From Gallionella sp. (lineage in GTDB: Bacteria > Pseudomonadota > Gammaproteobacteria > Burkholderiales > Gallionellaceae), in assembly GCA_025350405.1 (NCBI GenBank), contig JANXXX010000114.1, positions 1-34,385 on the forward strand: a DNA stretch of 34,385 nucleotides, in the 5' to 3' direction. Position 1 is the first letter of the stretch. Each line of letters begins with the position of its first letter. The notes below the pieces were generated by a model that had not been told where the DNA came from, ran no database searches, and saw nothing but the letters and a program-made list of their open reading frames with translations. Shown piece after piece: positions 24,125-31,048 of this stretch. The translations under genes were made by a program, and so were the position numbers.

Positions 24125-24733
24125 TTCGCGCTGATACGAAAAGGCCAAACTCTTCGCGCGTTCAACAAGATCATTGTCCTTGATATGAAACGCCAATTCC
24201 ATGGCTCGCCAAAGGAATCGCCAAGTCTGATGACTATCGAATGCGAGATTCTTCTCCACTGCATCGAGATACGCGCCGATGGCTCGCTGCGCGAGTACTC
24301 GTGGTCGCGATATGGATGCCTCAGATGGATGGTCATTATTCCACAGCCGGCTGACTTCCCAAGCGAGATCGGCATATCGGGCGCGAAGCGTGGGATGCGG
24401 CGTTTGTTCGGAACGGTCCGTCCAATATTGGATGATTTCCAAATCCATGTGCCGCGCGTCGGGTTGATACTCTTCCGTTCCATCGCCTTTCACCCATGAC
24501 GACAGGGGACCGAAATAGAGGTTCCAAGGCGGTCGCTGATCGGTGTGCGCCGTAATGAAGCGGAGACCAAATATTTCAGCTTGGCATCCCTTGCGCTCAT
24601 TGATAGTCAGGGACTTGGGGTCATCGACGAGCGCTTCAAGGCCGAAAGAAAGGTTGTTTTCGTCGAATGGAGACATGCCGGTTTCAACAGCATTGAGGCA
24701 ATCCTTAATGGATGGAATGATTTCAATCGACAT
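24122..24733 (-). CDS. DUF4209-type protein, N-terminal piece (truncated by TAG)
   Basis: The start is the ATG at 24733, with GGAG seven bases upstream; this gives 203 residues before the TAG stop. An earlier in-frame start at 24799 has no such ribosome site. The helical region contains YFGPLSSW (about 94-101) and PTLRARYADLAWEVSRLW (about 137-154), features I associate with the N-terminal domain of full-length DUF4209 proteins. It lacks the HEPN-like C-terminal region, which lies in the same frame downstream of the stop. Function is unknown; similar proteins are suspected in defence or stress responses, which is inference only. Confidence 0.65.
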   Translation of the reverse strand: MSIEIIPSIKDCLNAVETGMSPFDENNLSFGLEALVDDPKSLTINERKGCQAEIFGLRFITAHTDQRPPWNLYFGPLSSWVKGDGTEEYQPDARHMDLEIIQYWTDRSEQTPHPTLRARYADLAWEVSRLWNNDHPSEASISRPRVLAQRAIGAYLDAVEKNLAFDSHQTWRFLWRAMELAFHIKDNDLVERAKSLAFSYQRE

Positions 24734-24902
24734 GAGCGGTCTCCGATACCAGTTTAAGCATTTTACGAGATAACGGAACAGCACATTGAGAGACCGCAAT
24801 TGGCACGAACTTGCCCTTCACGTCACGCAATATACCGCCCTAAAGCCGACGCTGGCAAAAAACATTTTCATTGCCGCAAAGCTGACGGTGGTCAGGAAAT
24901 GG

Positions 24903-25979
24903 TCAGGTAGCAGGAGATGGCTCTGTAGCGGCCTTGCGGCTCGGTAAGAACTGGTTGAGCGCCGCTGATCTTTCGGTTTTCGTTAAACGGGCAAGCGCAG
25001 CCACACGCAGGTAAAAGCGCGGCAGACTTCCTCCTTCCTCTTCGAGCAGGGCTTGGAATGCTGGCACCCACTGTGTGTACAAGGTGACGGAACCCAGGAC
25101 GGCGTTATTGATGGGCTGGTTGAACCACTGGTCGTAACCGCCATAGCCGCCCCAACTCGCTTTCAGGTCGGTGTAGTTCTGCTTCAATTCTGCGGTCACT
25201 TCGGTCTTGGCATGTCGCTTCGCGTCAGGCGCCAGCGATGATACATAGATGACGCGCAGCTTGTCGCGGCAGTCGGCCACCAGCCGATGGAACTGTGCCT
25301 TGCGTTCCTGTTGCTTCTCGAAATCCCGCAGCTTCTCCGGTGCTGCCAATTTGTTCAGCCAGCGGTGCATGCCTTCATTCTCGACGACCGTGGCGAACGA
25401 TTCGTTGAAGGCGGAGTCACCCTCGGCATAAACGAGTTGATGCGCGAGTTCATGGAAGATGATGCGGGCGACTTCATGGTCGCCAAAACGCAGAAAGGTA
25501 TTCAGCACTGGATCGTTGAAGTATCCGAGCGTGGAATAGGCGGAAACACCACCGACATAGGTGTCCGCTCCCGCCTGCCTCAGCTCTCCGGCGTATAGGT
25601 CAGCGTCGTACTTGTCATAGTAGCCGCGATAGTTGACACAGCCGATGAAGACCATGCACCACTGTTGCGGTTCCAGGGAAAACTCTGGCGCCGCGAAGAC
25701 GTTCCAGACAACGTAGGGACGTTCGAGGTCGGCGTAGGAGCGATAGCTGCCGTTGTTCGGCAGGGCGAGTTCGCGGCTGGCAAATTCCCGTATGGCGATC
25801 GCCTGCTCGAGTTGCTGGCGCAGCCCTGGCTCGGTTGCAGTATCGTTGACTACTTCGGAAATAGGCCGCGTCCCCGCCATCAGCCGCATCTGCCCTCCGA
25901 CTGCCTGGGCGTAGTAGGCGATGTTTGTGCAGCCTGCTACGAGCAGGCACAGGGTCGTCGCAACAATTAGCCTAAGCAT
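24903..25979 (-). CDS. Lipoprotein zinc metallopeptidase (putative aminopeptidase family)
   Basis: The 358-residue protein begins with a lipoprotein signal, lipobox LVAGC with the lipidated Cys17. The zinc motif is HELAH (H176, E177, H180), and the third ligand is probably E193 in FNESFATVVE, a gluzincin arrangement. The conserved YVVGG-like segment (TYVGGVSAYSTLGYF, about 140-154) fits the putative aminopeptidase family PF10023/COG4324. It should sit in the outer or inner membrane facing the periplasm. Its start overlaps the alpha/beta hydrolase gene by 8 bp, so the two are likely cotranscribed. Its substrate is unknown. Confidence 0.85.
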   Translation of the reverse strand: MLRLIVATTLCLLVAGCTNIAYYAQAVGGQMRLMAGTRPISEVVNDTATEPGLRQQLEQAIAIREFASRELALPNNGSYRSYADLERPYVVWNVFAAPEFSLEPQQWCMVFIGCVNYRGYYDKYDADLYAGELRQAGADTYVGGVSAYSTLGYFNDPVLNTFLRFGDHEVARIIFHELAHQLVYAEGDSAFNESFATVVENEGMHRWLNKLAAPEKLRDFEKQQERKAQFHRLVADCRDKLRVIYVSSLAPDAKRHAKTEVTAELKQNYTDLKASWGGYGGYDQWFNQPINNAVLGSVTLYTQWVPAFQALLEEEGGSLPRFYLRVAALARLTKTERSAALNQFLPSRKAATEPSPAT

Positions 25980-26610
25980 GAATGAAGCTCCCCGTCCGGA
26001 GAAAGTTGGCGATTTGCCCGGTGCAGGCGCGGGACACCAGCATGCCGGAATGGCTGACGTTCAGTGCAATGCTGTCCTTGGCCGCGGCGATGCGTGTTTC
26101 GTCGACGGCGATAAGGCCATCGTTGGGACGAGGCAGTCCTGGTATCAAGCGCCCGAGACCGATAGGACGGATGCCGGCGATGACGCCAATCTCCACAGCA
26201 GGGTGCAGAACCGGGCGCGGCAGACTGAACCAGTCATTGAACGTGCGTCCGACAAGCGCAGCCAGCACCGGCTGAGCGGCGAGGGTGATGCCGCAATGGC
26301 AGCCCGCATACGGAGTGCCCAACAGCACGACGCGGCATATGCGAGCATCGGGTTCCTGCGACAGCATTTTAAGGGCGACCAGCCCGCCGAGACTGTGTGC
26401 GACCAGGTGGATGACGGCACCGGGGCTTTCATTGACGAAGTTGGATAGCAAATGGACATTGTCGGCTAGGCCTCCCCGCCAAGAAGGATAGGAAAATCTG
26501 CGCACACAAAATCCCTCGGCGCGCAGCCAACGCTGATGGGGTAGCAGGACAAGGCCGCGCATCCAGAGTCCGTGAATCAGAATGATAGTTTCCACTTTGT
26601 CCGTAATCAT
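25972..26610 (-). CDS. Alpha/beta hydrolase (lipase/esterase-like)
   Basis: The 212-residue alpha/beta hydrolase has an HG oxyanion motif (LIHGLW, 11-16), nucleophile S73 in AHSLGG (71-76), probable acid D164 (RPNDGL), and catalytic H187 (VSHSGML). This is a complete triad. The small size and PGAP1/lipase-like core suggest a cytosolic esterase or lipase with little lid. No signal peptide is visible. It overlaps the lipoprotein peptidase gene by 8 bp. The 100 bp to the next gene upstream holds nothing recognisable. Confidence 0.85.
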   Translation of the reverse strand: MITDKVETIILIHGLWMRGLVLLPHQRWLRAEGFCVRRFSYPSWRGGLADNVHLLSNFVNESPGAVIHLVAHSLGGLVALKMLSQEPDARICRVVLLGTPYAGCHCGITLAAQPVLAALVGRTFNDWFSLPRPVLHPAVEIGVIAGIRPIGLGRLIPGLPRPNDGLIAVDETRIAAAKDSIALNVSHSGMLVSRACTGQIANFLRTGSFIHA

Positions 26611-26710
26611 CGTTGTTCAAATCGCCGCATCGCCGATAGCCGTGACATGAAGCTATCAAAACAAACCGGTCTTTCACGAAGGGCAGCTGGTGATCCCCAA
26701 GTTAATAATA

Positions 26711-26950
26711 TTAACTCTCCAGCGCTCTTAGTTTCTTCTTGGTCGCTTCGATCACATCATCGCTCAACCCGAATGCTTTGGATAGCAGACTGCGGTGTTT
26801 CTCTATTATTCCGAGGACCTCGTTTATTGAAGTGCAAGATTGGATTTCCAATTTGATACCCAGAATCCTGGGTAGATCGAATAGTCCCGGAGTTTTATCG
26901 CCGCCCCTCAGTGTTGCTTCGATGATATTGCGCACTTCATCCCTGTTCAT
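26711..26950 (-). CDS. Small hypothetical protein (79 residues)
   Basis: I do not recognise this family. The 79-residue protein is charged and helical, beginning with NRDEVRNIIEATLRGGDK and ending ATKKKLRAL. It has no membrane segment and no metal-binding pattern. A plausible Shine-Dalgarno sequence (TTGGAAAAACC) precedes the ATG at 26950. The protein composition is sensible and the frame has no competing gene on the other strand, which supports a real gene. It stands alone between the hydrolase and the repeat-rich spacer after mutY. Confidence 0.5.
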   Translation of the reverse strand: MNRDEVRNIIEATLRGGDKTPGLFDLPRILGIKLEIQSCTSINEVLGIIEKHRSLLSKAFGLSDDVIEATKKKLRALES

Positions 26951-27023
26951 GGTTTTTCCAATCTCTTCCTAGCTACTCATTCAAGACTTTATTGGCAATA
27001 AACACTGTGGCCACGCGGCATTT

Positions 27024-27052
27024 AAAAAATGGTGGGCAACTTGTTGCCCACC
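27024..27052 (-). terminator. Intrinsic terminator downstream of mutY
   Basis: GGTGGGCAAC (27031-27040) and GTTGCCCACC (27043-27052) form a perfect 10-bp inverted repeat. On the minus strand it is followed by ATTTTTT, the correct layout for stopping the asmA-mutY transcript, about 135 bp after the mutY stop. Confidence 0.85.
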
Positions 27053-27064
27053 TTACTTACTCAG

Positions 27065-27163
27065 CAGTCAGAAATTAAGACGACACCTGTAGGTGTGGAT
27101 AAGCGTAGCGCATCCACCCTACAAATATGGCGTTGCTCCATCTGTAGCCTTAATTCCTGACTG
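27065..27163. repeat. MITE-like element with 15-bp terminal inverted repeats
   Basis: The outer 15-bp arms (27065-27079 and 27149-27163) match as inverted repeats at 14 of 15 positions. Between them a 36-bp near-palindrome (27088-27123, GTAGGTGTGGAT...ATCCACCCTAC) is of a type common in bacterial intergenic DNA. There is no coding capacity. Target-site duplication is not evident. Confidence 0.6.
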
Positions 27164-27186
27164 CGGTGTAATTTTGGTGTGGTCAT

Positions 27187-28266
27187 TCACCCTTCGACAG
27201 GCTCAGTGCGAACGGCCTTATTCAACATCATCCTCACCGGTGTCGGTATCGCCGCCCGCAACGCCTCTTCCACATCCAACCACACACTGCCCGGTTGCGC
27301 GGCACGCAAAGGTTTGCGCGCGAGTTGTATCTTCAGCGGCGTGATGTGCAATTTGAAATGGGTGAAGGTGTGGGTGAATGACGCCAGCCTTTCTCCATGA
27401 CTCGCAGTCATTCCGTTTCGCACGAACCAATCCTTCGCTGCTGCCTCATCATCGAACTGCGGCGGACACCACAACCCGCCCCAGATGCCATTGCCGGGGC
27501 GCTTTTCCAGCAGGATATCACTGCCATGCATCAGCAATAAAAAAGTGGTGTGTCTTTCCGGCACGGCCTTCCGCGGTCGCGGCGTGGGCAACTCGCTCAC
27601 TCGTCCGCTTTGAAATGCAACGCAATCGCAATGCACCGGACACTTGCCGCACTTGGGCTTGCTGCGCGTACACAGCGTTGCGCCCAGGTCCATCTGCGCC
27701 TGTATGTAAGCGGCGATTCCCCCTCCCTCACCCTCCCCCAAAGGGAGAGGGGATTGCGGCAACAAGGCTTCGGCCTGTTGCCAGAGTTGTGCTTCCACCG
27801 TTTTCTCGCCAGGCGATCCGCTGATACCACAGTAGCGTGCCAGCACACGCTTGACGTTGCCATCCAGTATCGCGCGGCGTTCGTGGTAAGCCAGCGCGCA
27901 GATCGCCGCGGCGGTGGAGCGTCCGATGCCGGGCAGTTCGAGTATCTGATCGAACAGACGCGGAAATTTGCCGTAATGTTTTTCAACAATGATCCATGCA
28001 GCCGCATGCAGGTTGCGCCCGCGCGCGTAGTAGCCGAGGCCGCTCCAGTGCGCGAGCACTTGTTCTTCAGTCGCAGCGGCCAGTGCGGCGATGGTGGGGA
28101 ACGATGCGACGAAGCGCTGGTAATACGGGATGACGGTGGCGACCTGCGTTTGTTGCAGCATGATCTCGGACAGCCACACTTGGTAGGCATCCGCGCCTTG
28201 CCACGGCAGGTCGTGGCGGCCATGCTGGCGTTGCCAATCGATGAGACGCTGCGCAAACGTGGGCAT
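27187..28266 (-). CDS. mutY: A/G-specific adenine glycosylase MutY
   Basis: MutY removes adenine opposite 8-oxoguanine. Key residues are E34 (SEIMLQQTQV), the HhH motif LPGIGRSTAAAI, and catalytic D135 (LDGNVKRVLAR). The [4Fe-4S] cysteines are C199, C206, C209 and C215 (C-x6-C-x2-C-x5-C). The C-terminal NUDIX-like 8-oxoG recognition domain contains the FTHTFTHFKL segment. At 359 residues it is slightly longer than E. coli MutY. Two stretches look foreign: residues about 172-183 (SPLPLGEGEGGG) between the catalytic and Fe-S regions, and the C-terminal VRTEPVEG. Both are translated dispersed repeats. It follows asmA by 17 bp on the same strand. Confidence 0.95.
   Translation of the reverse strand: MPTFAQRLIDWQRQHGRHDLPWQGADAYQVWLSEIMLQQTQVATVIPYYQRFVASFPTIAALAAATEEQVLAHWSGLGYYARGRNLHAAAWIIVEKHYGKFPRLFDQILELPGIGRSTAAAICALAYHERRAILDGNVKRVLARYCGISGSPGEKTVEAQLWQQAEALLPQSPLPLGEGEGGGIAAYIQAQMDLGATLCTRSKPKCGKCPVHCDCVAFQSGRVSELPTPRPRKAVPERHTTFLLLMHGSDILLEKRPGNGIWGGLWCPPQFDDEAAAKDWFVRNGMTASHGERLASFTHTFTHFKLHITPLKIQLARKPLRAAQPGSVWLDVEEALRAAIPTPVRMMLNKAVRTEPVEG
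27191..27215. repeat. Dispersed repeat encoding the MutY C-terminus
   Basis: The 25 bp beginning CCTTCGACAGGCTCAG is a widespread short bacterial repeat. Read on the minus strand in the mutY frame, it supplies the last residues (VRTEPVEG), and the next codon is the TGA stop. Confidence 0.75.
27718..27753. repeat. GGGAGAGGG-type dispersed repeat inserted in mutY
   Basis: A 36-bp C/T-rich stretch (G/A-rich on the other strand), including CCCTCACCC and AAGGGAGAGGGG, encodes SPLPLGEGEGGG inside MutY without shifting frame. The translated form PLPLGEGE is a hallmark of a common intergenic repeat family. Confidence 0.75.
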
Positions 28267-28283
28267 ACTTCAGGCTGGATGCA

Positions 28284-30950
28284 TCACTTGAATAGCCCCT
28301 TCAGGCCCTTCTTCAGTTCTTCCTGCAACCTGGTCTTGGCCTCTTCTTTCAGTTGCTCCTTCACTTCTTCTTTCTTGGCTTCGAGCTTCTGCTTGGCGAC
28401 ATCGACCAGCATCGCGCCAAAATCCACCTTGTATTTCAGGTCAGTGAACGGTCCGCTCAGGTACACCGGCAGCGTGGCGCTGCCACCGCCTTCGGTCTTG
28501 GATAGCGTGACCTTGGTGGTGTAATTCAGGCTGTCATTGCCGATGTCGAAGTCGCCGGAGCCTGCGATGTGCAGCATCGGCGCTTTCACCGCGAGGTCAT
28601 CGTTGTGCGCCACGCCATTGCTCACTTTGAAGCTGGCCTTGAATTCGCTGAACTCGGTCTTTTCGTCCTTGTTCACGCCCATGGTCTGCGCTCCACTATT
28701 CTTGCCCAGCGACTGCACACCCTGCACCAGCTTGGGCAGGTTGATGCCCTTGACCGCACCATTCGCAAGGTTCAGCGACATGCTGCCATTTGCGGCCTTC
28801 TTCATCGCGCTGATGGTGCTGCCTTGCATGGTGAGATTGACTGCGACATTGCCCTTGCCTTCCAGCATGTCCAGATCCAGCGCATCCTTGAGCAATGGTG
28901 CAATGTTGATGCCGCTCAAGTTCTGATTGACGGCAATGCTGGGCGTGGCTTGCGCATTCACGCTCAGGCTGCCGTTCATGCTGCCCTGATACAGATTGGC
29001 GGACAACGGGTTGAGATTCACCAGCCCGTTATGCGCCTTCACATCCAGACGTATCTGGCTGGATTTCACGTTCGCCACTTTGAGCGAACCGATGCGCAGG
29101 CTGCCGTCCAGATTGAGTGTGCGCAGTGCGGATAGATCCAGCGGCTGCTCCGGTGCCTTGGATTTCGGCACGGCGGTAGCGGGTGATTTCGGCAGATACA
29201 GATCGGCATCGAACTGGTCCACATCCACATCAAAATTGATCGCAGGTTTATCGAATCCCTTCACACCAACTTTTGCCTTGACCTTGCTCTGCAACAGCCC
29301 GCCAACGAGATTCGCCTGCACGCTTTCTTTTGCGGCATCGACTTGCACGCTGCCCTTCATTTCGCTGCTCACCGACTTGTTCGGCAGCTTGTCGCCGACG
29401 GCTTTCACCGCAATGACGAGGTTGCTCAAATTGACTTGCTGCGCCTTGACACTGCCGGACACCGGCGAACTGAGTTTCACCTTGAAGGATTGCTCGGGCT
29501 GCTTCACGTCCAAATCCAACGCCAGTTCGCTGATCCTGAAAGATTGCTCATTGCCCTCCACTCCTGGCAGCGACATGCTGGCGACGACATTGCCAAATGT
29601 TCCATCCAGCTTGGCTTTCAACGTCAACTTGTCACCAGAGAATATATTTTTGGCCAGACTGATTTTCGGCGCGTCCAGCGCAACCTCAAAGCTGTCTTTG
29701 CCTTTCAAACCGGTTGCTTGCACAGACAATGCCTGCGCGCCAAATTCTTTGGTGGTCAGATTGGCATTCGCATCACCACTGGCCTTGACCTTCAGATCAC
29801 TCATGTCGAGAGCCGATCCGCTGGCTTGCAGATCCAATCCTTTCAACTGAACACTTTGTTTTTCAGCATCGGCCGTCAAGGTGGTTTTGATCTGCGCGGC
29901 GATATCCAGCTTGGGTTGAGGCAGCTTCATTTTCAGATCCAGGCCCAGCGCGCCGATCTTGAAAGATTTCAAGCTGCCTTCCAGGCTGGGCACCGACAGG
30001 ACGGCCGCAATATTGCCGGTGGCACCATCCAGCTTGGCATTCAGCGCCAGCTTGTCGCCGGAAAGTTTGTCTTTGGTGAGGCTTAATGCCGGGGCATTCA
30101 GCGCGATATCAAAGTTGTCTCTAGCTTTCACGCCCGTCGCATTCAGCAAGAATTTATGCGCGGAAAATTCCTGGGTAGTCAAATTGACGCTTGCCTCGCC
30201 GCTGGCTTTTGCCTTGAGGTTGCTGATGTCGAGAATCGCGCCGCTGACCTGCAAGTCCAGCCCTTCCATCTGGTATTTTTGCTTGTCCAGATCAAACGTC
30301 AGCGTGGTCTTCAGTTGCGTGTTGATATCCAGCTTGGGCTGATTGGCTTGCACGCCCACTGACAAATCGATCTTGCTCGGCACGCCAATGGCGATGCGTC
30401 CAGTCTTGAGGTTCAAATCCTTGATGGCGAATTTCGCACCGGTTCCTTCATCGCGGTAAGTCAGGTTGGTGTTTGCAATGGACACCGAAGCGATGTCGAA
30501 TTTCACCTGCTGTCCGTCACTTTTTTTCTTTTCGTCCGGCTTCTGCTCGTCTTTGCCCAGCAGGTCATCGATGTTGGTCGTGCCGTCCGCGTGCTTGACC
30601 AGCGTGGCTTTCAGCCCGGTAACCGCCACCTCATCCACCACCACCTGTTTGCCCAGCAACGGCAGCAACGCGACCGAAACACGCGCGGATTCAATGACCG
30701 CAAACTCTTTTTCGCTTTTGAACTCGGACAGCGATACCTTGCTTAGATTTGCGCCGATGCTGGGAAAGAATGACAACTTGATATCGCCGTCGAGCTTGAG
30801 ATTGCGCTGCTTGCTGTCCTTTACCGCTTTGATGATCTGCGGCTTGTAGTCGTTTGGATTGAAAGTCGCCGCCACATAAGCGATGCCCGCCGCAGCGATG
30901 CCAACTACTACGCCCGTGCCTATCAAACAGTATTTGAGGATTTTGTTCAT
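28284..30950 (-). CDS. AsmA-family inner-membrane protein
   Basis: The 888-residue protein has one N-terminal membrane helix (about 7-28) and a long periplasmic beta-rich region. It starts with the AsmA signature (ATFNPNDYKPQIIKAVKDS...LKLDGDIKLSFFPSIG). The C-terminal AsmA-like domain lies at about 620-830, and the end is a charged, Lys/Glu-rich coiled coil (about 855-885). Family members are thought to be bridge-like lipid carriers between the two membranes. Residues 204-344 and 345-485 are a direct duplication with a 141-residue period (both begin QPKLDI and contain KTTLT, GLDLQ, SGDKL and KAKLDG-type phrases). It is upstream of mutY by 17 bp. Confidence 0.92.
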   Translation of the reverse strand: MNKILKYCLIGTGVVVGIAAAGIAYVAATFNPNDYKPQIIKAVKDSKQRNLKLDGDIKLSFFPSIGANLSKVSLSEFKSEKEFAVIESARVSVALLPLLGKQVVVDEVAVTGLKATLVKHADGTTNIDDLLGKDEQKPDEKKKSDGQQVKFDIASVSIANTNLTYRDEGTGAKFAIKDLNLKTGRIAIGVPSKIDLSVGVQANQPKLDINTQLKTTLTFDLDKQKYQMEGLDLQVSGAILDISNLKAKASGEASVNLTTQEFSAHKFLLNATGVKARDNFDIALNAPALSLTKDKLSGDKLALNAKLDGATGNIAAVLSVPSLEGSLKSFKIGALGLDLKMKLPQPKLDIAAQIKTTLTADAEKQSVQLKGLDLQASGSALDMSDLKVKASGDANANLTTKEFGAQALSVQATGLKGKDSFEVALDAPKISLAKNIFSGDKLTLKAKLDGTFGNVVASMSLPGVEGNEQSFRISELALDLDVKQPEQSFKVKLSSPVSGSVKAQQVNLSNLVIAVKAVGDKLPNKSVSSEMKGSVQVDAAKESVQANLVGGLLQSKVKAKVGVKGFDKPAINFDVDVDQFDADLYLPKSPATAVPKSKAPEQPLDLSALRTLNLDGSLRIGSLKVANVKSSQIRLDVKAHNGLVNLNPLSANLYQGSMNGSLSVNAQATPSIAVNQNLSGINIAPLLKDALDLDMLEGKGNVAVNLTMQGSTISAMKKAANGSMSLNLANGAVKGINLPKLVQGVQSLGKNSGAQTMGVNKDEKTEFSEFKASFKVSNGVAHNDDLAVKAPMLHIAGSGDFDIGNDSLNYTTKVTLSKTEGGGSATLPVYLSGPFTDLKYKVDFGAMLVDVAKQKLEAKKEEVKEQLKEEAKTRLQEELKKGLKGLFK

Positions 30951-30993
30951 GATCGCCCCGCGAAAAAAGTCCGGCGCAGATTATAACGGAGAG

Positions 30994-31028
30994 AAAAATG
31001 TAAAGGGCTGGTTATTAACCAGCCCTTT
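30994..31028 (-). terminator. Intrinsic terminator downstream of hemN
   Basis: AAAGGGCTGGTT (31002-31013) pairs perfectly with AACCAGCCCTTT (31017-31028) around a 3-nt loop. On the minus strand the stem is followed by ACATTTTT. It lies 20 bp after the hemN stop and separates hemN from asmA. Confidence 0.88.
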
Positions 31029-31048
31029 CGTTTGCATTACTTTGACGC

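Noticed and set aside
27550-28524. 324-codon open frame on the plus strand opposite mutY
   Set aside because: It is the complement of a well-conserved mutY and of the asmA 3' end, and its product shows no recognisable domain.
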